From NCBI RefSeq assembly GCF_947493595.1, contig NZ_CANLRL010000002.1, positions 310,001 through 374,000 of the forward strand: a stretch of 64,000 bases of DNA, given 5' to 3'. Of this stretch, positions 38,668 to 48,449 are shown one piece after another. The stretch is from an uncultured Shimia sp. GTDB taxonomy: Bacteria; Pseudomonadota; Alphaproteobacteria; Rhodobacterales; Rhodobacteraceae. The notes under the pieces were generated by a model. That model saw nothing but the letters and a program-made list of their open reading frames with translations. It searched no databases and had not been told where the DNA came from. The translations under genes and the position numbers were made by a program. How positions within the stretch are numbered: the stretch's first letter is position 1; each line of letters opens with the position of its first letter.

Positions 38668-39429
38668 TCAAAACTGAAAGCTTTGTTTCTTGTGTCCATC
38701 CTCAAGTGCCTCCTGCACGTTTCGGATGTTTGGTACCAAGCCCATGATACTGGCAGAGTTTTGCCCGCGTGTTAAAAGCGCGTCATCAACCTGTTTGGCG
38801 TAGTTATCAAAATTCTCTGGCTTGATACCCACAAAGTTCAACAGCTCGGAGATGCGTTTGCGACCAGCCTCCGGGTCGGAATAAACATCTTCAAAATAAA
38901 CCACAAAAGGCGAAACATTGCTTTGCGTCATTTGTTCGGAAAGGGTTCGCCGGCTGTTGTAGCTGCGAGCCATTTGGTGCATTGCGCTCCGCTGATCAAT
39001 AGCATCCAGTTTGACCTTTCCGGATTGGATACTGTCGTAAATCTCTCGCACGCCATTGCCACCCCAAGCTCCGGTGAGCTTTGCCAATTCCAAAGATAAA
39101 ATGCGCTTTGGTTCGTCACGCCGATCCAAAATGATGTGCCGGTACCCCAATTTCGTGGCGCTGGCCATCAGTGCCAAATTGAACTCGTCTGGGATCAACT
39201 CATAACAGTGCTTGATGACGGGTTTAGTCTCGAGAGCGTGTAGAATGTTCTCTCGTGTTGCTGTGGGGGAGCCGTTTTCCTGCCAGTGCTTTACGATCCA
39301 CCCTAGTACGCGATCCACATTAAAAGGCTCGTGTTGAAAACTTGGAAACTCTGATAAGTCTTCGAGCAAAGCGGCGAGGGTGGTCCCTCCTGTGCGCTGC
39401 ATTGTCCAAACAATAAATGGGGCGCTCAC
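38668..39429 (-). CDS. Stf0-like sulfotransferase
   Basis: A 253-residue enzyme starting at GTG 39429, which has AGGAAGAG just upstream; the longer frame starts at TTG 39489 without such a site. The P-loop motif WTMQRTGGTTLAALLED is near the N-terminus (residues about 8-24). IILDRRDEPKRILSLELAKL corresponds to the 3'-phosphate region, and a VVYFEDVYSDPEAGRKRI block follows. The arrangement resembles the Stf0 trehalose sulfotransferase type. Substrate here is probably the surface glycan or a glycolipid. Confidence 0.75.
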   Translation of the reverse strand: MSAPFIVWTMQRTGGTTLAALLEDLSEFPSFQHEPFNVDRVLGWIVKHWQENGSPTATRENILHALETKPVIKHCYELIPDEFNLALMASATKLGYRHIILDRRDEPKRILSLELAKLTGAWGGNGVREIYDSIQSGKVKLDAIDQRSAMHQMARSYNSRRTLSEQMTQSNVSPFVVYFEDVYSDPEAGRKRISELLNFVGIKPENFDNYAKQVDDALLTRGQNSASIMGLVPNIRNVQEALEDGHKKQSFQF

Positions 39430-39694
39430 GCGTCTCTTCCTTAACTTAAAATACTCACCGGAGGTAACATTGGTGAGGAATTCAGACAAGTGTTGCCAGT
39501 GATGGCCCGACGCAACCGCAACCAGATATGGTCATGTCGCAATCGCCGAAAGCTCGTCTGACCACACCCGACTTCAAATCTGAGCACACCACAGCGCCCA
39601 ATTCACAGGTTTCAGACAATAAAAGGAAAAGCCCCCTTTACCCCGCGCCTCAGGTAAGAAAAACATAGATACCGTTACTACATTTGTTGATTTT

Positions 39695-42600
39695 ATGCCA
39701 AATTCCAAAACGCACTTGTCGGACGCGTCTGTGCCGGCCATCTCGGTCATCGTTCCAGTATTTAACGTGTGTGATCACGTGGTGGCTTGCCTGAAAAGTA
39801 TACAGAGTCAAACCTGGACAGATTTTGAGGTGATTGTGGTGGACGACGGATCCACCGACAACAGTGGTGACTTGGCGGCCCGGTTCTGTGAGTCTGACCC
39901 GCGGTTTTATGTGATTACGCAGCAGAACCGCGGCTTGTCAGGGGCGCGGAATACCGGTTTGGAAGTGGCACGAGCTGAGGTCATTTCTTTTGTCGATAGC
40001 GATGATTGTATTGCACCCCAGTTTTTGGAGCACCTTTTTGCGGTCTTGCAGGAAAGTGGAAGTGATTGGGTTTCCTGCGCGATGAAATCTTGCTTTTCTG
40101 ACGGGACATGGTCGGAACATTCGACAATTCATGGCGCACCTGTTCCGTCAGAGGAGGTTGATGCCAAGCGGTATGACTTTTCCAATTGGTCTGATGTGAT
40201 CCGCCACTTTCCATCAGCGTGGAACAAACTCTATCGCCGCAGTCTGATTGGTGACTTGCGCTTTGACGAAGGCACCTGGTTTGAGGATCACAGCTTCTTT
40301 CAGCGCTTGGCCGCGCGTACCGACCATATTCAGCATCTGTCACTGCCTCTTTATCTACAAACCCGTGGACGTGACGGGCAAATCACTTCATCTGACAGCG
40401 AGCGCGTGTTTGAACAGTTTGATGTGCTGCGGCGGCTGCGTGCCATTTTGATGGAGGGGCCGCATACTGGCGCTGAAGCCGCATTTTCAACACTCGCCAG
40501 CCGCTTAATCAGTGAACGCAGTTTGGTTTTGCACGATCCAGAACGGCGTGCCCGTTTCGCTGCTGCCGCTGGTGATTTTCTAAGCGGTCACGGCCTCTTG
40601 TTTTCAACATCTGACCACAGTGAGATCGCAGCAAGCTGGGGTTTGGAGATGGCAGATGAGCTGCCGTTGAGTCTTTGTATCCTCTGGCAATCGGAACCGG
40701 TGTCAGAGCTTCAAGTGACACTAGAGAGCCTCGCAGAACAGTTTGCGGTGGGATTTGAAGTCATGTTGGTCTGTCGCTCCAGTACGGTCGCGTCAGAGGT
40801 GCTAAATTTAAATCCCAATCTGCGGGTGTTTGACTGTTCCAAACGGCCGATCACAGAGCTGTGGCAAGAGGCCAAAGGACGTCTGGTGAATGTGCTGCGG
40901 CCCGGCGTGACGTTGGAGCCTTATGTGTTGGTCCACCGGGTCAACAACATGCTGCGCCATCAGGCGGAAATGGGACTGACGGCCTATCATGTGCGCCCGA
41001 CCGCATCTGAAGAGGGGGAAATCCACTATCACAATGGGTTTGTGGACATGCGCAGCTTGCCATCGGGTACGCCGGAAAATGGCATGGTCAAGCTGGCGCC
41101 GGACACCGCTCTTGCGATGGCTCCAGAATTGTCAGCCTGCATGTTTGACCGTGGCTTCCTGCAGGAACAGAGCCTGTTCTTAACGCAGTCACCTCGAGCG
41201 GGCTGGGCTTTGCAATTGGCGGCAGCCATGCTGTCGAGGCATGTGCATTACCACCGCTGGGCAGGGGTCACGGTGCCGCAGGACACAGGCGATATGGGCG
41301 CCTTGGGAAAAGGACACTCCGCTCTTGTCAAAGCCTTGCCGGGGCAAGTACAGCGCGATTTGCCACCGGGATGGCAACGCCGACTTTTTGACCGAGCCTA
41401 TCGTGCAGAAGCGCTGTCTCGTATGGAACAACCTCGCCTCAAGCGACGGTTATTTCTGATAGAGGCAATGGTCCAGGCCGCACGCTTCCAGTTAAACGGA
41501 CTTATGCCGCAGGAAGCCGGGCTTGATTTACCGGAGCTCCAAGGAACAGATTGGGTGCTAGATCCCATTGGTCTGGCACGTTTGGTGCTCAGGCGCCCAC
41601 GGGGCCGATCTTTGCTGGAGCGACAAAAAGATCTTGATGCCCGCGTCAAAGCGCGTCGGACAATGGATCAAACCCAAACGCTTCTGGTTTTTCCCGCATC
41701 AGATGAAAGCCAATTCACCTGCATTGCCGATTTCACAAAAGCGGGCTACGCAAATTTCGACTTTCTGTCTGACGATCGACTTTCGGTGCCGGTTCATTTC
41801 TCACTGCGCCAAAAAGAGAGTTGTGTTGTGTTTAACCGCCGCGACAACAACGGTTGGGGTGAGGAGCGAAGCTGGCCGGTTGTCTTACCAAAATCTGTGG
41901 TTGAAGTGACTGTCCACATTTTGGGTCGCCACGTCAGGCTTCATCTGGATGGTGAAGTGTTCTGCGAATTTGATGTGCCACTAGGACGTGTCTCGCAGAA
42001 ATCCGGCGTTCTGGATATTGCGTTTCTCGGTTTGAAGGGCAAAATTTCTCCGGTGGAAATTGTACCGGTTTTTCCCACCCGCGCCCTCCGTCTCGGCGAA
42101 AGGCTTGTGCTGCAAGCCGCTTGCTCTGCTGACACGCATCAAGTGATTGACTTAAAAACAAAATGCGCACTCCCGGCGACCACTATTTTGACTGTCTCAG
42201 ACAGGTCCGGATTACAGGTAACCGTGCCGGGCCGCTTGTGGATTGACGTGGCGCAAGACGAATCCGCTGCGCTGTGTTTCCAACTGCAAACAACACAGGG
42301 TGATCCCGTTGGCCCACCGTTGCAATTGACGCGTCAAGACTTCGCCCGTCACGTGGAGATCCTGTTGCGACGTCATCCAAGCGGCACAGACACAACTGTC
42401 GTGCTGGCCGCGTTGGAGCACATCCACAATGCCGGTATTTTTTCAATGCTCAGTCGTGACGCCCAAGAGACCGCCCAAGACCTTGCCGCGTTCTTTCGGC
42501 TCGAAAACTACATTCAAGGTCCGTCTGATGCCTCTAGCGCACCGGATCGGTCTGCTGCGGCAGACTCACTTGTGGCGGAGGTCGACCCGGAGACGCAAGA

Positions 42601-45600
42601 AATTGACCGTGCGTTGGCAGTTCTGGCGAAATGCCTCAAGGCGGGCAGCAAGGAGGATCCACTTGATGTTGTCGCGCAGCTTGTAGTGTCTTCGAATGCA
42701 CGCCAAGCGGTCTATTTATCTTTGGGAGAATTTTTCGCGCGCCAAGATCAGGACTTTGAAACCTATTTTGCACTGGTGAGTGCCGCGGGCACAGACCGAT
42801 ACGTCCCGAACGGGCATCCTTGGCACGACTCTGCAGTGTTGCCTTTCTTGTTCATGCAGGGCGACATGCAATTGCTTGTGGAGACTTTAGCCTCCCTAAC
42901 CAAGCCCTTTGACGATTGGATTGTGACCACCACGCTGTCGTGGGTCGTGCGTCAAGCCTTGCATTCCAACCAGGTGTCTGACGCCCACCGACAAGACCTG
43001 CTCGCCGCCTATATGGCGTTCATTTCTAATCGTGCCTTAGACTATTGGGACCGCGTACATTGTCGAGAATTGACTTTGGCTGCCGTAGATCTGGCTGTTC
43101 ACAACCAGGCTCGATCAACCAAGCAAGCGCGTAAACTCAATCACTTTTTGGCGCGCAACTATGGTTTGTCGCGCCTGTTTTGGGATCTGTTGGATCAGCG
43201 GGAGAATGCTGTCCTATCCTGTGAGCTGGCAAGCGCAAAAGAGCATTTCTCTAACCTGCGCGATCATGAAAGCAACCCCCAGGAGGCTGATTACGCTTTG
43301 CGCTTCTTCGAACGCTTGCGCTCTCCAGATGTTGCGCGCGTGCGCTATGAGATTTTTGGACCTTCGGGCCTTCCTTTGTCTGAGAATGCCGCGCCCACAC
43401 TTGATGCGTTGTCTGAGGTATTTGATGAGCCGGCGCTGCCAGCCTTGCGCTACATGGCAGCGCCCAACAGTGCATCCGTCGACAGCGGGCTGTCCGCAGC
43501 GGTCTCAGCGCATCTGCCCCGTCTGATAAAGTATCAGCCCAGAGCGCCCTTTTTGGCAATGCAGCAGGATGTGGCAAAAGATATTGCTGCGTTGCTTGCG
43601 GCACCAGACCAGGTCCTTGATCTGGAAAGCTTCGATGATCTCATGCACCGATGCCACTTGTTAGGAAGGAAGCGGGATAAATTCCTGGGGATCGCGCTAC
43701 GCATTGTGCTGATCAACGGGTTCAGCCAAGTCCCCCAACAATCATCCGTTATGGATCGCATTGTGCAACTGATCAGGGATCAGGTTGCGACATTTGAAAG
43801 CGAGAGCAAACTGGCTCTGGCCAACTGCACGCCAGTCCAATTGGCCCTGGCGAAGCTGCGTCATGATGGTGGTGATCCCGGCATTGTACGGGAATTGGTT
43901 GATTTGCTACTCGGAGTCGAAAGTCAGTTACCAAATTATCCTGACACACTGGAAGAGGGGCTTGGCGGGTCCCCTCTGTATGACACAATTGTCACGGTTT
44001 TCTCCTGTAAGCCCCATCTGAACACGCGCATCCCAGCGTTGCGCAGTGGGTGGTTGCGCCTGTTGGAGGGGCTCGGCGTGCCCTACGTGATTGTGGTTGG
44101 CGATGGTGACGGTCGCAAGGAAGGTGATGTGGTGCATCTGGATGCGCCGGACACCTATGAAGGCCTGCCTCAGAAAACACTGGCCACAATCCAATGGGTG
44201 CATTCCAAAACCAATTTTGGGCATATGGTGAAAGTGGATGATGATTGTTTTCTCAACGCTCCATTGTTCTTTCAGTCTCTAAGCTACCGAAAATTTGATT
44301 ACTACGGTCGCAAGCTCATACGGGAGGTTGGAGGGCTTGATCGGGTTTGGCACCAGCAAAAATCCACGACACAACGGGGTCGCATGGAACTCGATAAATC
44401 GCCGGAACCGTCCACTTATGCTGACGGCGGATCCGGGTACGCTCTCAGTCGAAACGCCATGGCTGCGGCGTTGAGCGCGGCGCAAACGTCCGCGGGTCAG
44501 GATCTCATCCAAGTGTCCTTTATGGAGGATAAGTTGCTGGGCGATTTGCTTGGTTTGCGTGGGATTTCGGTTGTGAATGAGGACTATACCGTAACCGTGC
44601 GGCGCCGGATGCATAGCAGCGGCATTCCTGTACCCTCCTGGCAAAATGGCTTTAACAGCAGTTTGACCGCGCCCGTGCATTTTGTGCATATGGACACGGT
44701 TGAAGGCCAGCAGGAGGCAGTTGCGGGGCTAACCAAGCTTGAGCTGACTCCCAAAAAGATTTGGCCAACCTATCAAAAGGTGCGTTTGGGCTATCAAAGC
44801 AATGCGCTTGAGTTGGTGTCGCCAGAAGCGCGCTTACACCAAGCGCGTCACGCAGAGGTCGCCCTTGTGGCCTGTGTGCGCAACGAGATGTTCATTCTAC
44901 CGCATTTTCTGGATCATTATCGCAAGTTGGGCGTTGGTGCCTTTTTGATTGCGGATAACGCGTCTGATGACGGTACGTTGGAATACCTCGCAGAACAGCC
45001 AGATGTATCCGTCTTTTCTGTGGATACGGATTATCGCCTGTCGCGCTATGGGGTCGCTTGGCAACAGGCCCTCTTGGCAGAATATCGGGTCAATAAATGG
45101 AGCATCGTTGCTGATGCGGATGAGCTGCTTGTTTGGCAAGAAAACCAAACCCAAAGCTTGCCGGATTTGCTTGCTGAGCCCGATTTTACTCAGGCCGAGG
45201 CTGTCCGATTGTTTATGCTTGATATGTATCCCAAAGGTCCGCTTGAAAATGCGCGATTTACCGGCAACCCGTTTGATGAGGCTGGCTATTGTGACCGCGT
45301 GCCATTCCTGCGCAATTTGCCTGCCTTCGGGCCTTTTTCCGATGGGCCTACGTGGACAAGCGCTCTGCGCCACCGCCTGATACCAGGTTCACGTCCCAAC
45401 CTGTTTGTGGCGCAAAAACTGGCCTTGTTGCGTTACCAACCTTGGATGCGTTTGTCTGCCGGCTTGCACTATGTTGGCGACGCGCGCTTGGCAGACCGTG
45501 AATTGATTTTGGCGCATTTCAAATACAACGCGGATTTCCGTCGTAAAGCGCAAACAGAGGTCGCCCGTGGTCAGCATTTCAATGACGCTGAGGAGTACCG

Positions 45601-45721
45601 GAAATACTTGGCACTGGCATCTGAGGGGCGCAGTGTGATCTACGATTCTGACTGGTCGTCACATTGGACGGAGACGTCCTTTGCACAGAAGATTTTTGGC
45701 GCTCAGACCAAAGCAGAGTGA
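39695..45721 (+). CDS. 2008-aa chimera: GT2, galectin-like, GT31-like and GT2_4/GT92-like domains
   Basis: Residues about 14-250: GT2 (ISVIVPVFNVC, VVDDGSTDNSG, FVDSDDC). About 323-640: a second, degenerate GT2-like part. About 665-800: galectin-like module (H701, R705, then W721-G-E-E-R725). About 860-1420: helical. About 1428-1650: GT31-like beta-galactosyltransferase (ALRSGWLRLLEG, YEGLPQKTLATIQWVH, DDD at 1515-1517 in KVDDDCF, ADGGSGYALSRNAM, MEDKLLGD). About 1720-1990: GT2_4/GT92-like (VACVRNEMFILPHFLDHY, ADNASDDGT, DADELLVW). No membrane segment. It could add several residues in sequence to one acceptor. No good ribosome-binding site at ATG 39695. Confidence 0.83.
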   Translation: MPNSKTHLSDASVPAISVIVPVFNVCDHVVACLKSIQSQTWTDFEVIVVDDGSTDNSGDLAARFCESDPRFYVITQQNRGLSGARNTGLEVARAEVISFVDSDDCIAPQFLEHLFAVLQESGSDWVSCAMKSCFSDGTWSEHSTIHGAPVPSEEVDAKRYDFSNWSDVIRHFPSAWNKLYRRSLIGDLRFDEGTWFEDHSFFQRLAARTDHIQHLSLPLYLQTRGRDGQITSSDSERVFEQFDVLRRLRAILMEGPHTGAEAAFSTLASRLISERSLVLHDPERRARFAAAAGDFLSGHGLLFSTSDHSEIAASWGLEMADELPLSLCILWQSEPVSELQVTLESLAEQFAVGFEVMLVCRSSTVASEVLNLNPNLRVFDCSKRPITELWQEAKGRLVNVLRPGVTLEPYVLVHRVNNMLRHQAEMGLTAYHVRPTASEEGEIHYHNGFVDMRSLPSGTPENGMVKLAPDTALAMAPELSACMFDRGFLQEQSLFLTQSPRAGWALQLAAAMLSRHVHYHRWAGVTVPQDTGDMGALGKGHSALVKALPGQVQRDLPPGWQRRLFDRAYRAEALSRMEQPRLKRRLFLIEAMVQAARFQLNGLMPQEAGLDLPELQGTDWVLDPIGLARLVLRRPRGRSLLERQKDLDARVKARRTMDQTQTLLVFPASDESQFTCIADFTKAGYANFDFLSDDRLSVPVHFSLRQKESCVVFNRRDNNGWGEERSWPVVLPKSVVEVTVHILGRHVRLHLDGEVFCEFDVPLGRVSQKSGVLDIAFLGLKGKISPVEIVPVFPTRALRLGERLVLQAACSADTHQVIDLKTKCALPATTILTVSDRSGLQVTVPGRLWIDVAQDESAALCFQLQTTQGDPVGPPLQLTRQDFARHVEILLRRHPSGTDTTVVLAALEHIHNAGIFSMLSRDAQETAQDLAAFFRLENYIQGPSDASSAPDRSAAADSLVAEVDPETQEIDRALAVLAKCLKAGSKEDPLDVVAQLVVSSNARQAVYLSLGEFFARQDQDFETYFALVSAAGTDRYVPNGHPWHDSAVLPFLFMQGDMQLLVETLASLTKPFDDWIVTTTLSWVVRQALHSNQVSDAHRQDLLAAYMAFISNRALDYWDRVHCRELTLAAVDLAVHNQARSTKQARKLNHFLARNYGLSRLFWDLLDQRENAVLSCELASAKEHFSNLRDHESNPQEADYALRFFERLRSPDVARVRYEIFGPSGLPLSENAAPTLDALSEVFDEPALPALRYMAAPNSASVDSGLSAAVSAHLPRLIKYQPRAPFLAMQQDVAKDIAALLAAPDQVLDLESFDDLMHRCHLLGRKRDKFLGIALRIVLINGFSQVPQQSSVMDRIVQLIRDQVATFESESKLALANCTPVQLALAKLRHDGGDPGIVRELVDLLLGVESQLPNYPDTLEEGLGGSPLYDTIVTVFSCKPHLNTRIPALRSGWLRLLEGLGVPYVIVVGDGDGRKEGDVVHLDAPDTYEGLPQKTLATIQWVHSKTNFGHMVKVDDDCFLNAPLFFQSLSYRKFDYYGRKLIREVGGLDRVWHQQKSTTQRGRMELDKSPEPSTYADGGSGYALSRNAMAAALSAAQTSAGQDLIQVSFMEDKLLGDLLGLRGISVVNEDYTVTVRRRMHSSGIPVPSWQNGFNSSLTAPVHFVHMDTVEGQQEAVAGLTKLELTPKKIWPTYQKVRLGYQSNALELVSPEARLHQARHAEVALVACVRNEMFILPHFLDHYRKLGVGAFLIADNASDDGTLEYLAEQPDVSVFSVDTDYRLSRYGVAWQQALLAEYRVNKWSIVADADELLVWQENQTQSLPDLLAEPDFTQAEAVRLFMLDMYPKGPLENARFTGNPFDEAGYCDRVPFLRNLPAFGPFSDGPTWTSALRHRLIPGSRPNLFVAQKLALLRYQPWMRLSAGLHYVGDARLADRELILAHFKYNADFRRKAQTEVARGQHFNDAEEYRKYLALASEGRSVIYDSDWSSHWTETSFAQKIFGAQTKAE

Positions 45722-45742
45722 CCTACGTCGCCAGCCGGTTCT

Positions 45743-47236
45743 TTAAGAGGCTTGTACCGGCGCGTAATGGGTCATCAGCTCATGAATATGCGTGTCCATT
45801 GTGGTGGGCGCACGCGCGGACCGCCAATAGGCGTCCATATCGATTTCCCCTTTTAAAATGGTGGAGATCCGAGCGCAGAATGCCTGAACGTCTCCCGCCG
45901 GAAACACCATTTCTGGACAGTTTGCGAGTTCCTGCGCTCCCCCCATATCCGCGGTCAGCAGCGGGATATGACGGCTGTGCAATTCAATGGCGACCTGCGG
46001 TAGGTTGTCGTGCCAAAGCACTGGAACCACTCCAACATCAATGCCCGCCAAAAGTGCCTCCAGATCATCGTGGGAATATCCATCCACATGTGTCAGCTCC
46101 GCAAGTCGATTACCAAGCTTGTCTAACCGTGCCATGGTTTCCTCGTCACCTTGCCTGGCTGCGGCAGTAAAGCGCACGCGCTTTGCTAGCTCGTCTGGCA
46201 GTGCTTCCAGCGCGTCGAGAAGGAACATGAAGCCTTTGTCGCGCCGCATGTAGCCGAGAAACCCCAAAGTGAACGTGCCATCGCCGCGCAACAGCTGCGC
46301 GCGCGGCGGCGTGCGCTCAAACGCTGCAGCCTGCTGAGTGCCAATGTAGCTGGTTATGCAGATCTCTTGGTCCAAACCGTATTGAACCGCAATGTTCCGC
46401 ACTGCCTCCGACACACACAGAACCAAATCGCAATTTTGGTTGATGGTTTTCACCATTTCCGCCCGCCGGAGGACAAACTTCTCTGCAATCGGAGCGCTGT
46501 CTTTAGTCCTAGCTGGCGGCGTTGCTGATTTTGGTTTGAGAAGCTGCCTCAGACGTTTCTGAAGGCCAACGGCGCGTCGCCCAAGTCGCATGACCCAAAC
46601 AAAGCTAAAGTCGAACCCCCGGCTCCCCGGCTCCAAGCCAGCTTTTTTAAGACGAAAGGACAGCCCATTTGCCAGTTTTATGTGATGTGCATCATGACCG
46701 CCGGTCACACACTCAGCGCATTTGCGCCCGTTCGCAAAATCTTTGCAGGTTTCTTTTTCTTGGTACCAAAAATTAACCTGCGGGCAGAACGGGTAGTAAT
46801 TGTGCAGAGAGAAGATGACTTTGGTATGTGGCCACTTTCGCTTGAGGGCCAGCGCAGACACAGGCAGCCCCTCAATGTTGTTGAAGTGAATCACGTCATA
46901 GGGGCCGGTCTTTTCGACAAAATCAAAGAATGCTGCTTGCGTTGCGCTGTGGTCGACTTGTGCCAGATCCCCAAAGCAATGATGCGCCGGTGCCAAGACG
47001 CCGGAATTGATGATTTCATAGTGACGTGGCTGATTGCGGTTTTTGCCGTGCCGCAGCGGCTCCCAGCGCACCTCTCTGGCAGGCAAGTCGTAGGCGAGCC
47101 CTGCTGACAAAAAGCTGACTTCTACATCCTTTTTCTGCCCCAACTCCGCCATCACATTGCGTTGGTATATCGACACCCCACCGCCGCGACTTTCCGCATC
47201 AAGGTAGTCGACCCAGTTGTAGTAGAGAATTTTCAC
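45743..47236 (-). CDS. GT4-family glycosyltransferase
   Basis: A 497-residue GT-B enzyme. The N-terminal domain (ILYYNWVDYLDAESRGGGVS with the Gly-rich loop; VIHFNNIEGLPVSALALK) contains a Cys cluster (YPFCPQVNFWYQ, then CKDFANGRKCAECV) common in one GT4 subgroup. The C-terminal GT4 domain starts near residue 310 (TLGFLGYMRRDKGFMFLLDA) and includes DVGVVPVLWHDNLPQVAIEL with the donor-site Glu. The GTG start is preceded by GGAG and overlaps the upstream sulfotransferase by 4 bp. Confidence 0.88.
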   Translation of the reverse strand: MKILYYNWVDYLDAESRGGGVSIYQRNVMAELGQKKDVEVSFLSAGLAYDLPAREVRWEPLRHGKNRNQPRHYEIINSGVLAPAHHCFGDLAQVDHSATQAAFFDFVEKTGPYDVIHFNNIEGLPVSALALKRKWPHTKVIFSLHNYYPFCPQVNFWYQEKETCKDFANGRKCAECVTGGHDAHHIKLANGLSFRLKKAGLEPGSRGFDFSFVWVMRLGRRAVGLQKRLRQLLKPKSATPPARTKDSAPIAEKFVLRRAEMVKTINQNCDLVLCVSEAVRNIAVQYGLDQEICITSYIGTQQAAAFERTPPRAQLLRGDGTFTLGFLGYMRRDKGFMFLLDALEALPDELAKRVRFTAAARQGDEETMARLDKLGNRLAELTHVDGYSHDDLEALLAGIDVGVVPVLWHDNLPQVAIELHSRHIPLLTADMGGAQELANCPEMVFPAGDVQAFCARISTILKGEIDMDAYWRSARAPTTMDTHIHELMTHYAPVQAS

Positions 47237-48342
47237 TGCGACTCCGGTTTTGAGGGGGCAAGACGTTTCTCGATGTCTGCCAAACGCGTGTTTAACTCGT
47301 AAACATCCTTGTGAAGCCGATCACGCAATCTGGCATTATCTTGTATTAGAAAACTAATGTATTTTAGCATTTCAACTCTGTCTGGCGTATCAGGAACTGG
47401 CGGGTGAGTCGCAAAAGAGTCGGCCACAGGCGCAGTATTTGGGTTGTCTTTCATTGCCTCTAAGCCGCGACGTGACGCTTCAATCACTTCATCAAACTTC
47501 AGCGGTTTTGTATCATCTGACCGATGGCCATCTAACTGTTGAGCCATACATGACTTCAGCCAGTCCGCCAGATCCTCACTCATGCCAGTGTTTTGCGTGA
47601 TTCGAGTGAGTTCCAGAAATCGCTCTTCAAGGCGCAGATTGATCCTGGGGCCAGGCACATCCCAACGGCCCGCATTTTTGCCGCCAAAAGGAATACCCAA
47701 TACACCAAGGAAATCCTTAAAAAGACCGTCGTTTTCACGCAGTGCCTCACTGTAGGGGCGCACGACGACGGATTTTTCCCCAAACAGTTCGATCCATGGC
47801 TTTAAGGCAAGGTCATAGTCGTAGTGGATCGGTTCCATGATGTCACAGACGGTGCTGTTAAAATCTGGCACGGGTTGTCTTAGTTTCACCAGTTGATTGT
47901 ACCATGACCGCAAATGCGCATCTGGCCGCCGCAAAAACGCGATAATCTTGAAGTTAAACTCAGTTTTGACTGGGGTAATGATGTCTGTGAAAATTTGGGC
48001 GGCAGCTGGATTGGCCCCCATACGCATAAATTCTTCCGAGCTGATGAGCACTGAGGGACATTGGCTTTTGGTTACGTAGTCAAAGAAGTTATTCCAGCGT
48101 GTGCGCGCAGGAACGTCATTTTGAAACCCGTATAGCAGCGAAGGCACGCCAGCTTCACGGTAAACCGAAAAAGCCAGTTGCGAGTGTTTGGCCATATCGC
48201 AGAACTCTTCCGGGTAATCCACACCCTTGTTCCACAAAGTTCCGAGTTCTCTCAGAGTTTGCCTGTTGCTGTTCAAAAAGACCTGCAGAGCCGTAGTGCC
48301 GGTTTTGTAGTGGCCTATATGGATGTAAATGGTTTTGGTCAT
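47233..48342 (-). CDS. Sulfotransferase-like protein
   Basis: About 369 residues from ATG 48342 (a TTG two codons earlier is possible). The P-loop motif IYIHIGHYKTGTTALQVFL is at residues 5-23, and IIAFLRRPDAHLRSWYNQLV near 135 is the 3'-phosphate-binding region. A central PYSEALRENDGLFKDFLGVL block follows. A short coiled coil ends the protein (LRDRLHKDVYELNTRLADIE). Coupled to the GT4 gene by a 4-bp overlap, so glycosylation and sulfation steps are probably co-expressed. Confidence 0.8.
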   Translation of the reverse strand: MTKTIYIHIGHYKTGTTALQVFLNSNRQTLRELGTLWNKGVDYPEEFCDMAKHSQLAFSVYREAGVPSLLYGFQNDVPARTRWNNFFDYVTKSQCPSVLISSEEFMRMGANPAAAQIFTDIITPVKTEFNFKIIAFLRRPDAHLRSWYNQLVKLRQPVPDFNSTVCDIMEPIHYDYDLALKPWIELFGEKSVVVRPYSEALRENDGLFKDFLGVLGIPFGGKNAGRWDVPGPRINLRLEERFLELTRITQNTGMSEDLADWLKSCMAQQLDGHRSDDTKPLKFDEVIEASRRGLEAMKDNPNTAPVADSFATHPPVPDTPDRVEMLKYISFLIQDNARLRDRLHKDVYELNTRLADIEKRLAPSKPESQ

Positions 48343-48449
48343 GTTCAATTCATTAGGTAAACTGGGTGCCTGAAACAGCTACACCATGAGCAGGTAAAGC
48401 GGCGGGAGGCAATGCAAAAGCATGGCGCCGATCAGAGACATTGGCCGGT

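Noticed and set aside
45734-45761. Inverted repeat GCCGGT/ACCGGC between convergent genes as a terminator
   Set aside because: Long loop, no T-tract, and the right arm lies in the coding end of the GT4 gene.
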